Source: Linum tenue
Lineage: Eukaryota; Streptophyta; Magnoliopsida; Malpighiales; Linaceae
DNA length: 64,000 nucleotides
Direction: 5' to 3'
Assembly (NCBI GenBank): GCA_946122785.1
Contig: CAMGYJ010000004.1
Coordinates: forward strand, 19,614,150-19,678,149
Shown: positions 40,578 through 57,804 of the stretch, piece by piece
Layout of the letters: the number at the start of each line of letters is the position of its first letter
How positions within the stretch are numbered: position 1 is the first letter of the stretch
Made by a program: the position numbers and the translations under genes
Notes under the pieces: model-generated
Seen by the model: the letters and a program-made list of their open reading frames with translations, nothing else
Told to the model about the DNA's origin: nothing
Database searches by the model: none

Positions 40578-40885
40578 TCGTCATCTGTCACTCGTCAGGA
40601 TCCTGATTATGATCAGTGTGAATCGCCAATAGGTAGAGGACCGACCGACTCACCAAATCATAAGGCAATATAGACTTTTCAGTTCCATCCCTATGTTCAG
40701 TGACACATAATGGTTTCAATAGCCATGTCCAAACTGTCAGTCACTCTGCGTTTACTTTGGTCTTTTGCTTCTCTTTTTTATTTCCACGAAAAGGGACGTA
40801 TCAACCATCGGCGGCGACAGATCGCTGACCGCCTGCATTTCAGGCCTTCTCCCTTATCCTCAACCTCAATGCTCCATGCCCCGTC

Positions 40886-41775
40886 ATGGACCTTATTCGC
40901 ACCTTCAGCCGTTACCTTGATGGGATAATGAATTCCCGTGGCATCGAGAAGGATGGTGACCGTTTAAGCCCAGTTTTCGAAACTTCCGACCTCTCCGCTG
41001 GCCTCCAGACGCTTCAAGTAGCCCCAATTTCTTCTCCGAGTCGAATAAGCTCGGTCATGGTGGTTTCGGTCCATCTATCAGGTGTGTAATAGTGACTGTG
41101 ATTGGTTATTTCTTCCTTCAATGCATTGAACTCTGTCATATTTATCAGTTAACAGTTGATCATGGTGTCGTCTTTGCGGTTGAATTGAATCCTTGTCGAT
41201 TTAGTTCAGGTTATGAGTTTGGTGTCTGTTGGTTTGGCCGTCCACGGAGCTTCAAAACTGCTCCATTTTTTTTTTGTCTTGCAGTTGAATTTGCTTTTCC
41301 CTACGATTGGTAAGATTCTTCAATGTGCAATTATGCATTTGATTCTCACTGACGATTTTTATATAGAACTCTAATGAACTGGTTCATGATGAATTTTGAG
41401 TGTAATGGATTTGAATGCCAAGTATGCTGAGTTTTGTGCAAACTCATGAGACATCTTTTGAGGTGTCCTCAAAGTTGAACTGATCCTGCTAATTATCTTG
41501 TGTTCAAATTATCTCGAAGAGGTATCCCTTCATATATATGTAGAGCTGTTTTCCGCCTTCAAGGGTTGATGCCTAATGGCCAAGAAATTGCAGTGAAGAA
41601 GCTTTTTTAATTTCAATGCAAGGAGTAAGAGAATTCACTAATGAGGTGAAGCTGCTATCGGATATGCGGCACATTAATGTTGTTACATTGTTGGGTTGCT
41701 TTGTAGAAGTACCTGAAAATATGCTTGTCTACGAGTATTGCCAAACTAAAGCCTTGATTGCTTCCTCTTTGGTAA
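40886..41775 (+). pseudogene. CRK-E: truncated, frameshifted CRK43-type gene
   Basis: Exon 1 starts MDLIRTFSRYLDG and follows the family until TLQVA. There a 2-base loss in the ATNFFS codons shifts the frame, and the splice-donor region is altered (ATCAGGTG for TACAAGGTG). Exon 2 (from about 41564) contains an early stop after VKKLF, then [14 protein letters not shown] and LVYEY in another frame, with one base missing in the LPNKS motif. Exons 3 to 5 are absent. The sequence after 41800 is unrelated. Confidence 0.88.
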
Positions 41776-42108
41776 ACATCTCATCTTTTGCATATGTCTG
41801 TCTTCTATGTTGGCTCCTTCTCAAGTTCTACTTGCTACCTCAGCGATATGGAGTAAACCATGAAACGAGACCACCAGCTTGCCCACTCTAACCCTGCTAC
41901 TCCCGCCTTGACAGTGGAAGCAAGCATGCCTTCCCAGTTGGGAAACAGGGGAATCGTGGAGAAATAGTGGACATGCTTCCATCTGATATCTAGAGTAAGA
42001 ACACACAGCAACCAAGTGATATCTACTCTCCAAACTTCCAGTGCATAACAAACATGATATTATCAAGATGTTCCCTGTCTGATGTTTTGAATTGAAGTTG
42101 GATGAAAC

Positions 42109-42914
42109 TAGGGGTGTTCAAACGGTTTGGTTACCATGGTAACCATTTTAACCATTACTATTTGGATAATTTGGTTTGGTTTGGTTAAAGTTTTTAGCTT
42201 GTTTGGTTTAGGTGGTTTGGTTCGGTTTCAGACACTCCTAACCAGTCAAACCAAATTAACCAGTTAAGTAATTAGTCATATATCTAACATATATTATATA
42301 CACATACTTAATACTTTGCATAACCACTCAAGAGTTAACGTTCATCCCTTTTAGAATCATAAAATATAAAGCTCAATATTGCTCATATAGTGTACATTTG
42401 TATATGTAAAATGTAGACCACAACATATGGACGCCTAATTTAGATAAATTTCATACATTATGATGGATGAAAACTTGAAAGGAAGGTCATTTCCAGCCTA
42501 TGATAATTGCTAAGAGACTAAGTCAATTTACACAAACACAACAATTCATTAACCCATACCATTGTCATAAATTTTTGTTAGGTGAATACTTCTATACTAA
42601 TCGTAAGATAATTGTCTTAGTTGCATGTACTTTTGTTAAGGGTCAACTATAACTACGTGTTGATTGTTATGTTTTATTCATTATATAAATTGCGAATTGT
42701 TGCATTAACCGGAAAATTTTCATCGTCAATGATAATGTGATTTTATATTGGTTAATCTGGTTAACCAATTAACCAAACCGATTAAACTTTAGTTTGGTTA
42801 ATTTGGTTGTTGTATTATTTTGGACGGTTTGGTTATGATATTGTATTCCATGGTTAATGGAATTTAGCCTTATTTGGTTTGGTTATAACCATGGTAACCA
42901 TTTGAACACCCCTA
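42109..42914. mobile_element. 806-bp non-autonomous hAT element with GGTTTGGTTAA ends
   Basis: Starts TAGGGGTGTTCAAACGG and ends with the inverse (TTTGAACACCCCTA). The flanks GATGAAAC (42101-42108) and AATGAAAC (42915-42922) form an 8-bp target duplication with one mismatch. Subterminal stretches consist of GGTTTGGTTA and TTAACCAAACC repeats, and the centre is AT-rich. No coding capacity. Confidence 0.85.
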
Positions 42915-43009
42915 AATGAAACTGACTGCAACAGGAAGGTGTTTTGCTATGACAAGCATAGTTCTAGTTACACAGAACTCAATGTGTCGGCTGTATTTAA
43001 AAGAAAAAG

Positions 43010-44251
43010 CTACTTGGAGTTGATCCAGCAGTCGCAAATGACTCCTTCCACAAAGCCCATGTCAGGGCGCGATTCGGGATCTTCGCTGAGGCAATTGAGA
43101 GCAACACGCATCGCCTTCTCTGCAACCTTTACCGGGAAGAACCCACTAAGCCTTCCATCCACCCAACCTCGCACCTTCGCCGGATTATCCTCTCCAGCAA
43201 GTGTCTCCCTTGCTGTCTCAACGATCGACGTTCGCACGTGCACGTTCTCTTCCTCATCATAATGGTAATAAGCCACTGGCTCTGCACCGGAAAGCAGCTC
43301 CAACAGCAGCATCCCAAATGCGTACACATCAGATTTCTGCGTCGCCAATGTCCCTTCATGGCGGCGAAGCTCTGGGGAAAAGTAAGGGTTCTCTTCCTCC
43401 TCGCTCTCTGGAATTGACGCCATTGTCGTTGGCCAACCGCCAATTTGGTTATCGTCGTCCGCAGCAGCCTCCCCTGCTGCCTGGGCAAGGCCAAATTTGC
43501 AGATGAGGGGTCTGACAACACCAGGTTGTTGAGAAATGGCAGCAGTAGTAGTATTGTTGTTGTTGTTGTTACTCCTGAAAGTGAGGATGATGTTGGAGCT
43601 CTTGATACGGTTGTGGACTAGGATGGCGTCGAATCCAGTCATGTGGTGGATGTAGTTCAGGCCGCGAGCCACTCCCAGAGCGATTTCGATCCTCGACTGC
43701 CACGTCGAGACGTACAAACTGTACAGATTGTTAACATTACCATTATTATGGTTATTCAGACAGTCGGAGAGGGTGGGGCTGTTGACGAAGCCGTACATGA
43801 GGTCGACGACCCGGGGCTCCTTGTCGGAAATGGAAGCTCCCATGAGCTGGACCACGTTGGCGTGCCGTATGCTGCCGATGAGCGACAGCCGCTGTTTCAG
43901 CTTCTCCGGTGTGATGTTGGGAGGGAAACTCCGGCGAAAGCCGATGGTGTCTTTGCCCCGGAAGGTGCAGCGGTAGGAGGAGGCTGTGTTTGAGGGGGCA
44001 GGGGATGAGGAGGAAGAAGATGAGGAGATGGTGAAAAAGAAGCTGGAGCCGGTGGCGGAGGAGGAAGCCCTTGAGAGCTCGGAGTTGGTGGAGGGTGTGG
44101 CGCCGGAGTGGACCAAGATGGCAGCTGCAGCCCTGGGAGTCGCTGGAAGGTATTGGGTTTGTGTTGGCCGTGGTCTGGGGCAGTACCGTGGAAAACTTAG
44201 TGATCGGAAAACTGTGTCATCCTCATTCTGGTGATCATCGTCAAACGCCAT
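43010..44251 (-). CDS. LYK-2: LysM-receptor-kinase-like pseudokinase without ectodomain
   Basis: A single open frame of 413 codons from ATG 44251 to TAG 43010. It resembles the intracellular kinase domain of plant LysM receptor kinases (LYK3/4/5-like): RHANVVQLMGAS, GVARGLNYIHHMTGFDAILV, PYFSPELR, TQKSDVYAFGMLLLELLSG, TSIVETARETL, PVKVAEKAMRVALNC and ESRPDMG. The catalytic HRD is replaced by HNR and DFG by KFG, and no canonical beta-3 Lys is seen, so it is probably catalytically dead, as in some chitin-receptor LYKs. There is no signal peptide, LysM domain or clear transmembrane span; the N-terminal 90 residues are Ser/Pro-rich and disordered. It is either a truncated LYK or a cytoplasmic relative. 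Divergent to CRK-F. Confidence 0.75.
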   Translation of the reverse strand: MAFDDDHQNEDDTVFRSLSFPRYCPRPRPTQTQYLPATPRAAAAILVHSGATPSTNSELSRASSSATGSSFFFTISSSSSSSSPAPSNTASSYRCTFRGKDTIGFRRSFPPNITPEKLKQRLSLIGSIRHANVVQLMGASISDKEPRVVDLMYGFVNSPTLSDCLNNHNNGNVNNLYSLYVSTWQSRIEIALGVARGLNYIHHMTGFDAILVHNRIKSSNIILTFRSNNNNNNTTTAAISQQPGVVRPLICKFGLAQAAGEAAADDDNQIGGWPTTMASIPESEEEENPYFSPELRRHEGTLATQKSDVYAFGMLLLELLSGAEPVAYYHYDEEENVHVRTSIVETARETLAGEDNPAKVRGWVDGRLSGFFPVKVAEKAMRVALNCLSEDPESRPDMGFVEGVICDCWINSK

Positions 44252-44407
44252 TAGGCTCCGGTGGGCGACTCTCTCTCTCGCCGGTTAGAATTTGCTTACT
44301 GGATGACTACTCACCCACCAAGTTTGAAGGCAACCATTGACTTTCTCAGCTGAGAACTTATAGTCAGGTAAGGTAAGCGCCTCCTTGCTTTGGAAGTCAA
44401 GTTCAAT

Positions 44408-44907
44408 GGGTATCATTTACGTGGTCACTGAATTATTTCAAACGTAACAAGCTCGTCACTAATTTTCAAAATATAACAAAATAGTCACTTAAATTTCTCG
44501 ATTTGTCTAACTTCATCTATCTTTCTTTCCGTTAACTATGCCTTGCCAGCCTGCCATACCACCACCCAACATACATCATTATCCCCCCCCTAACCTGCAT
44601 CTCAAGTCTCAACCAAAACAAACAATGAAACCTAACCCATCTCCATTCTTTCTCTGTACACCACCGGAATGGATTGTTTTGTTAATATAGTTTGGGTTCG
44701 AATTCTGGTCGAACCTGGGTTAATGTGTTTATGGTTGCATAGTGTGGGGTCAAAGGGTATGAGATGACATGTCTTGTCGGCATACTGACTAGGTGCAGTA
44801 AGTGACCGAGTTGTTACGAATTGGCAAGTCTAAATGTTTATTTTGTTACATTTTAAATATTAGTGATGAATTTATTACATGTGGAATAGTGTAATGACCA
44901 TTTAAGT
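44408..44907. mobile_element. 500-bp Mutator-like MITE between LYK-2 and CRK-F
   Basis: Inverted arms align over about 80 bp, for example TTTCAAAATATAACAAAATA against the reversed TTTAAAATGTAACAAAATA. The flanks AAGTTCAAT (44399-44407) and AAGTTGAAT (44908-44916) form a 9-bp duplication with one mismatch. A C9 run occurs at 44584-44592. Non-coding and older than the other MULEs here. Confidence 0.7.
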
Positions 44908-45361
44908 AAGTTGAATTTGGAGTGGAGTGGCAAACCGTGTTTCAAGTTGAAAGATGAGTGTATCATAACAACGCTCAACGGTTTCCTTGTAGGTAGGATG
45001 GCCATAGTAGTCAAATCTTAAGTCTTAAGTTTCTGAATTCTTTCAGTCTAGGTGTCACTAACCTTTTATTTGGTTTATTTCTTCCTGCCGCCGGGCCCAA
45101 CTTCCTTGCTCTCTCTCTTCTAATATTACGGTCGGTCAGCTGCAGGGCGTTCCGCGTTTGCGCGTTAGGCCGTGGCGGGAGCGGGAGCAGGAGCAGGAGC
45201 GGGTCGACCCGTGTATGGCTTCCCTTTTTTTAATGGGAGCTAGGAATCTGTATCACAATGTACATCCAAATGCTATATCAACAGCGAAAAGCACTAATAA
45301 GTTGCTTGCTGGCATTTCTAAGGTATTCTCCCGCGCAATCTCTACGCTCCGTGAGCTAATC

Positions 45362-51622
<6,261 letters not shown>

Positions 51623-51735
51623 AGGGATCAAGTGTCTGTTTGTGTTTTACTTTTATGTAAATCGTAGGTGATTTTTTTGTCTGAGTTAGTATGTGGGGGT
51701 TCAGAACTTCAGATGGACATTTTCTGCTGTGACAT

Positions 51736-52090
51736 GACCGTTTGTTTGTTGGATTTGAAAATGAAGGTTTTGAGTTTCAAAAACCTTTGGATTTATGATG
51801 GATTTGTTGCATCAAGGATTTGGAAGAGTACATTGTTTGTTTAGTTGATTTTTTATCGTGGATTTGTGATGGATTTGTCTCACATGTTTTCCTTCTATTG
51901 TCAAATCCCAAATGAAATGTGGGATTTACAAATCCGTGGGGTCCACGGATTTGGATCTAAAAAATGGGTCCAAATCTGTGGACCCCGCGGATTTGTGTCC
52001 CTCAACAAACAAAGGATTTGTGTCAACTCCATGATGCTTGGGATTTGGGTTCCAAATCCATCACCCAAATCCCACAAACAAACGACCCCT
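51736..52090. mobile_element. MITE-like GGATTTG-rich element downstream of CRK-F
   Basis: The left edge GACCGTTTGTTTGTTGGATTT and the inverted right edge GGTCGTTTGTTTGTGGGATTT are similar. The inside is dense in GGATTTG and CAAATCC words, with a near-palindrome around 51930-51995 (CACGGATTTGGATC). No clear target duplication found. Confidence 0.5.
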
Positions 52091-52109
52091 AAGATTTTGT
52101 ATTTGGGTT

Positions 52110-52351
52110 CACCACAACAGATGGCACCTTTAGGGACGAAACTTCGTTGCTAAAGATCCTACCTTACTTTGTCGCAAATACTTGCTGTAACGTCACAACT
52201 TGTCGCAAAAGGCATTGTATCTCCGTAGAGTATACGGCGAACGAGGGATTTTGCCAATTGGTGCATCCTCGCCAAAGGTTCCACTCGTGGCACAAGGTTG
52301 AATCTTTGCGACGATCTTAGCGGAATAAACTAAATCATCGTTGAAAAGGAA
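52110..52351. mobile_element. CACTA-like terminal fragment
   Basis: CACCACAACAGATGGCACC followed by TTAGGGACGAAACTTCGTTG resembles plant CACTA ends (CACTACAACAAA, then GACGAA/TTCGTC subterminal words). The opposite end was not found. The continuation after the hAT insertion (53214-53620) has no recognisable coding content. Confidence 0.35.
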
Positions 52352-52359
52352 GCAACAAC

Positions 52360-53205
52360 TAGGGGTGGGCATTGGTATAAACCACATCGCACCGCATGTC
52401 AATTGGACCGCACCGCATGTTCGACCGCAATATAATCGATGCGGTCAAACCAAATCGCATTGATTAGCGGTTTGGTGCGGTTTAGACCGCACCGCATGTT
52501 TGACCGCAATTCATTATGGATTATAACACTTTCGAAACCAAATTCCTTTTCAGTATTGACGTTCTACTCCTGTTGCGTTCTAAAGAAAGAGAGGATGGAT
52601 GCAATTGGTGTTCTAATAAGAGGAAGAAGAATAAGATCAGCGAAGAGGAAAAAAACTTAAGTAATTAATTAAGAGCAAGAAATAAAGAAAGAGAGCATTA
52701 ACATACAAAAATCCAGAGAGAAAATGATACATGATAATTAGGCTCTGTTTTCTGGGTTCCAAATAACAGAGGCTGTAATCTGTCTATGGTTTCTCGAAAA
52801 TCACAGTTCCGTTGATACTCCATTACCCCTTGCCGGCGATCCATTATATCGGCAGAGTTTGCTTTTTAATTTTAATTCAACTCTCTAGCCCAATTTGAAT
52901 AAGATATAAATTTGCATCCCGACGAATGGGTGAACTTCATAATTGAAGACAACCACTTGTTAAACGGTCTGTCCACTCTGACGATTCCCAAACACAACAC
53001 TATGAAATTAGGTAGTTGAATTCATTTGCGGTTTGCGGTTTCAAACCGCAACCGCGTGGTTTTGGATTAACCCAGTCGCAAACCGCGAGCCGATAAAAAT
53101 TCAGACCGCACATTAGACCGCATGCCTTACGATGCGGTGTGGCTCGACCACAAAAGCGGTTTGGTGCGGATTGGAGCGGTTTGACCGCAACAATGCCCAC
53201 CCCTA
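52360..53205. mobile_element. 846-bp non-autonomous hAT element with GCGGT ends
   Basis: Starts TAGGGGTGGGCATTGG and ends CAATGCCCACCCCTA, perfectly inverted over about 15 bp. Perfect 8-bp target duplication GCAACAAC (52352-52359 and 53206-53213). Subterminal regions are full of GCGGTTTGG and GACCGCAC words. The core is AT-rich without a transposase. Confidence 0.92.
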
Positions 53206-53965
53206 GCAACAACGACAATAAGTTTCATCACACAGAGGCTTTTGCGATGAATGGTGTACGACCGTCGATACACCTTTTAGTTTTCGGTACTATGTGGATG
53301 GAGGAGCGGTGGCTAGAGGGTCCCCACGCAGTGGGTGGGTTGGTGCCTTGGTGGTACAAGATGGGGTGGGGAATGTGGTCTTTGTGAAAGGCTTTTAGTA
53401 TGGAGGATTGCAGGATCCTTGGCTGGTAGAATTGGTGGCATTCCGGGATACGATACAATTGTCGTCGGGATAAACAATCGGATGGCCTATTCGGTGGCTA
53501 GGAAAATCCTTTCTTTGTTTCCTACTAGTGTTGATTATTTTGATTTTAGAAAGTAGTTGTTGTTTGAGTTGTAAACTTGTAATCGTTGTGCTGTAGAACA
53601 TTGGTAATTTTTTTTAAAAAAAGACTACATAGTAACCTGCTGGTGCAAAAGACAACTGAAATGAACCATTTAATCGTAAATCACCATCAATACATAAAAT
53701 CTCTGTTTGTGTATGTCCGTAGTATTACATCTATAATATAAGAAACTAGTAATCAGCCCGCGCTCCGCGGCGGGATAAGTTTGACCTATGAAGTTTTGTG
53801 GATTATGGAACATCACCCTGAGCATCATTGTTGCTTAATAATCTCTGTCAATGCAAGAAAATATAAGGCAGTGCATAATAACCTTGTCAAGTCCAAAAGC
53901 TGTCGCAAACCACACAATCAAATTTGAACATTGTTTTCACTGTATCAAAGCGAGAGAATAGAAAC

Positions 53966-55411
53966 CTAGTTTAGGATAATGGAAGCGGATAGGATGCATC
54001 TGAAAGTCTTTTCGTCATTGATATCGATGATCACTTGTCCATTCTTGAGGTATGCCAAAGTGTGGCAGCTCTTATGTGAGGTACGGCTGATGTAGTTCTG
54101 CTCTTCAAATCTGATGAACCGATGTACAACTCGCCTACAAACATTCTGTTACAGTTTTTGATCAACAATGCCTTTGCCGATTCCGAATCGAGTTTGTTGT
54201 ATTTGCTGGGGGGCATGCCGATTATTGAAAGAGTTGCTTCATGGTCAAGTATGACGTCGATATCATCAGATCCTTGTTCACATTTGACTTCCAATTGATA
54301 ATGCAAGCTAGTTATGTATGAAGGGAAAAATTGTGTTAGCTTATTTGCAAATAGATCAAGAAACATTGGATGCAATGTTGTCTATGAAACTGAAAACTTA
54401 CGCTGGCCATTCCTCAATTGTTCAACAAATGCTTTTTCGAAACTTCAACTATGATATGTGGAACTTGGCACGGTAGAGTACCTAATATGAATACCACATA
54501 TTGATTAGATGTGTCTGAATGTAAATTGCAAGTGTAGAATGTAAGAGTTTGTGAAACGCTCTGTCTCTAACAAACCTTATGGTTACTCTGATCAGATGCA
54601 AGCATTGCTTTTATGTCTGCAAGTGCTTTTATGTACTGAACAATTGCCATAGCGCCACTGTTCGGGGCAGAGATATGTGAGGTTGATGATTCATATAATT
54701 CACAAATTAACATATTATTCTATTGAATGTACCTCACATCCTGTACGACCATATGAAATTCTCGGAGAGTACCACGAACTGTTGTGGGAACACTGACACG
54801 CCTGATGCATACAGTGATGTCTGTGTTCGACAAAGAATTTTGGCGTTTTTAAGTTTAGGCTTGTTTTAGTATGATGAACAAAGATAGTCAAATGTACCTG
54901 TATGATAGTCAATGGTTCTTGTCTGAAGTGGTACTATCGAAAAAGCCATCCCAATGTCCCAACCGACGGGCATGCGTGGGTCATCTGGTCCTCTTCAATC
55001 TTTGATATGTTTTGTTGGGGAGTTATGTGGATCCTTAACTCGCCTGCAACAATTCTTGGATTCTCTCTTGCTGGTACAGCCACCACCGAATCGAACCGAT
55101 AAAAGTTCCCGACTTTTATCTTCCGAGAAATCTCGGTGATGTCTTTTTCATCGACCATTGACTCGATCAATCGTGCCTATAAGAGAAACGTTTAGCGATT
55201 TCAAACCGTACACCGCGCTGGTTTTAAATTAATTATGAAAAGATTGTTCAATCTTGTAACTGAATTGTAAACAAACCTTCTTGTCTATCCAAATCATATG
55301 CATGCTGACGTCTTTTAACTTTGGTGCCTCTCGGTATTCAAGCCACTCTATCACAGGCCGAGCAATAACTATGCGGTTGTTTATGCCCAAACGCACCCCT
55401 CGAAATGGCAT
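53966..55411 (-). pseudogene. RPA70-like (DUF223/OB-fold) gene of the Helitron
   Basis: Single-stranded-DNA-binding RPA1-like proteins are typical Helitron passengers. Exons readable on the minus strand: 55411-55277 (VIEWLEYREAPKLKDVSMHM, an OB-fold start), 55176-about 54934 (ARLIESMVDEKDITEISRKI and KVGNFYRFDSVVAVP), about 54830-54730 (RRVSVPTTVRGTLREFHMVV), about 54660-54577, about 54420-54050 (SLHYQLEVKC), and a last piece to TAG 53966 (QVIIDINDEKTFRCI). A one-base shift seems needed near 54975 and another near 54050, so it is probably decayed, but an unusual intron cannot be excluded. Exon edges beyond the first two are approximate. Confidence 0.65.
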
Positions 55412-55843
55412 GCAAGTATTGATCGGATCTATCAGATAATAAAGGGAAAGGAAATGGATATTTTACCTTTCTTGCAGAGGATTCGAGATTCTTGGGAGGC
55501 TTTATTAACAAAAATGGAAGGTTCTGACCTTTGTCATCGATGGGACCATGTGACTGCTCTCTGTTGACTGGTGGTTTTTGGGTAAACTCTCCATATTGGG
55601 TGGGGCTTCTGTGCAGACAATTAAAGTTTCGATCAGAAGTAGTTTTTCAGGTGTAAAAAACGTGAAGAAGAGGAGGACGTGGACTTACCTTTGTCCTAAA
55701 GCTTGTCTGGTAGTTTCTGTGATGAGTCTCTCGCCGTGGGGAAAGATTGACGTAGATGTGGACGGCGGATGTAGTTGTTGTGGGAAGATAGGGTTTTATA
55801 GGGGAATGTCCATTTTGGACGGGCCTACAATGTGTTTTTATTT

Positions 55844-56190
55844 GGGTTAATACCTTAGTTTGGCCCGAACTATACACATACTTTCTACTTTGGCCCGAAT
55901 TATTGAATATTGCTACTATGGCCTGAACTATATAGCAAACTTCCTCATTTGGCCTGGAGGCGGGTTTGACCGTCAAAACAGACGGTCAACCAAGTTGACC
56001 GTTAGTCAATATACACATCAGCTGCCACGTAGACATTAAAAATTATTTTTTTTTACAAAAAGTAAAAAATAAATTAATAACTCTAAAAAAAAAGGAACAG
56101 AAAAAAAAAGAAAAAAAAGGAACGAAAAATAAAAGAAAAAAAAAAATCACAGCCCCCATTTATACCCTCCTCTCTCTCCCCCTCTCTCCT
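55844..56190. repeat. Left terminal inverted repeat of the Pack-MULE
   Basis: About 345 bp with repeated TTTGGCCCGAACTAT-type words, the GACCGTCAAAACAGACGGTC palindrome, an A-rich tract and a pyrimidine-rich inner edge. Partner: 56803-57149. Confidence 0.95.
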
Positions 56191-56192
56191 CC

Positions 56193-56789
56193 TTCAAGGA
56201 CATCCAAAACCTCATCTCAGAGCCCGACCATGGCGGCGAATTCGGCATCGGCTCCTCCGATCCTCCTCCCATTTCCTCTCCCCGAACGCCTTCAATCTTC
56301 CACCGCGTCCGGATCTCCACCTCCGTCCTCCGGTACCTCCGCAAATCCCTCCCTCCCGCCCTCCCGCAGCCGCCTCAGCTGAAGGAGGCGCAGCCGGACT
56401 GCATCGTCCTCTACTTCACCAGCCTCCGCGTCGTGCGACGGACGTTCGAGGACTGCTACGTCGTCAGATCGATCCTCCACGGGTTCCGAGTCTCGATCGA
56501 CGAGCGAGATTTGTCGATGGACGGGAAATACCTAGGCGAGGTCCATGAGATCCTCGGAACCTCCGGTAAGGTAGCGCTGCCCGTGGTTCTTATCGGCGGG
56601 AGATGCATCGTCGGGCTCGACGAGATCAGGGAGCTCCACGAGAGCGGGGAATTGAAGCAGATCATTGCGGGGCTGTTTCCGCCGACCGCCGTGGCGGCGT
56701 CGAACGAGTGCGATCTGTGCGGAGGGCTGAGATTCGTCCTGTGCGAGGAGTGCAGCGGCAGCCACAAGATCTACTCGGAGAAGGGATAG
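56193..56789 (+). pseudogene. Captured glutaredoxin-like (GRXCR/At5g39865-type) gene segment
   Basis: An uninterrupted frame of 199 codons ending at TAG 56787 but lacking its own initiator: the first in-frame ATG is 56517. Features: FKDIQNLISEPDHGG (N-terminal region); CIVLYFTSLRVVRRTFEDC, the start of the glutaredoxin-like domain of the plant CC-less GRX family; RVSIDERDLSMD; LPVVLIGGRCIVGLDEI; and the C-terminal four-Cys module CDLCGGLRFVLCEEC (two CxxC). Family members often have about 300-400 aa, so the variable N-terminus was not captured. Absence of stops suggests recent capture or constraint. Transcription could come from the TIR. Function in its present state is unknown. Confidence 0.88.
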
Positions 56790-56802
56790 GGTTTCCCGAT
56801 TT

Positions 56803-57149
56803 TGGGAGAGAGGGGGAGAGAGAGGAGGGTATAAATGGTGGCTGTGGTTTTTTTTTTTCTTTTATTTTTCGTTCCTTTTTTTTCTTTTATTTTCCGTTCC
56901 TTTTTTTAGAGTTATTAATTTATTTTTTATTTTTTGTAAAAAAAAAATAATTTTTAATGTCTACATGGCAGCTGATGTGTATATTGACTAACGGTCAACT
57001 TGGTTGACCGTCTGTTTTGACGGTCAAACCCGCCTCCAGGCCAAATGAGGAAGTTTGCTACATAGTTCAGGCCATAGTAGCAATATTCAATAATTCGGGT
57101 CAAAGTAGAAAGTATGTGTATAGTTCGGGCCAAACTAAGGTATTAACCC
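56803..57149. repeat. Right terminal inverted repeat of the Pack-MULE
   Basis: Mirror of 55844-56190, with a few substitutions such as GTAGAC/ATGTC context changes. Begins 14 bases after the GRX stop codon. Confidence 0.95.
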
Positions 57150-57660
57150 TTTTTATTTATAGCTCTAAAGAGTCATTTGGATTGGGCTTAAACGGGTTAT
57201 TATATTATTCTTCTACAATGGGTCTGTATATTTACTCATTCTAGTTTCTTATTGACTTGTGGATTAAGGTTCATGGACTGTAATTTATATATAATCGAAT
57301 TTTCGATCTGAAATTTTGGTGGATATAATTCTAATAACTCGGAATTCTCATATAAGATATTAATCATAAGATATGCTTGTAGAACTGATCGCCAAAAGCA
57401 AAGATGAATGTAGTTCTTGATCATTTGTGATCTGATGCATGATTAAGACAAAACATTCACCTCTCTGACCTATTAAGATACAAACATTAGAGCCTTCTAG
57501 GCTGACAAAGCACAGAAAGCGCCGGCTGAATTATTGTCAACGTAGGTGCATTTGAGAGTTCCTTCGATCCTGCAAGAGAAAAAATCATTTGTATCGCGCA
57601 TATTTGCTAATATAGACATTGATAATTCGATAGGTTCAGTAAAATTACCCAATATGCAGT

Positions 57661-57804
57661 TTAGATATCGATAATATTAGCAAATGCTTCGTTGAAGATG
57701 ATGTTTCTTGTAAAGTCGTGTGGGATTTCTGCTGGGTTTTCTATAAGTATCCTCAAACCTCTCGCTGATTTTACTCTTGAAACTCCCACATAGAGTTGGC
57801 CGTG
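57661..57804 (-). pseudogene. C-terminus of a Helitron helicase, truncated by an LTR insertion
   Basis: 48 codons on the minus strand, reading HGQLYVGVSRVKSARGLRIL and ending at TAA 57661. HGQLYVAxSR is motif VI of the Pif1-like helicase of Helitrons. The reading frame enters from 57804, exactly where the Athila-like LTR starts; the rest of the protein should continue beyond the right side of that element. 57159-57660 between the Pack-MULE and this frame shows no other coding sequence. Confidence 0.88.

Larger units (their letters stand above)
55844..57149 (+). mobile_element. Pack-MULE carrying a glutaredoxin-family gene
   Basis: 1306 bp. The ends GGGTTAATACCTTAG and its inverse are the outer part of about 345-bp terminal inverted repeats (55844-56190 and 56803-57149) that are nearly identical. 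A perfect 9-bp target duplication, TTTTTATTT, flanks it (55835-55843 and 57150-57158), the Mutator hallmark. The space between the arms is GC-rich host coding sequence and there is no transposase. This is the definition of a Pack-MULE. High arm identity and intact duplication imply recent movement. Confidence 0.95.
53746..57804 (-). mobile_element. Helitron (minus strand), interrupted by Pack-MULE and Athila-like element
   Basis: On the minus strand the 3' end is CTAG (53749-53746) followed by T, preceded by a GC-rich hairpin with CCCGC/GCGGG stem (53774-53757). This is the standard plant Helitron 3' end. Upstream on the same strand lie RPA-like OB-fold exons and then the C-terminus of a Pif1-like Helitron helicase. 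The Pack-MULE at 55844-57149 is inserted between them, and the helicase is cut at 57804 by the LTR of the Athila-like element, so the Rep/helicase 5' part and the TC start lie outside the window. Confidence 0.85.
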
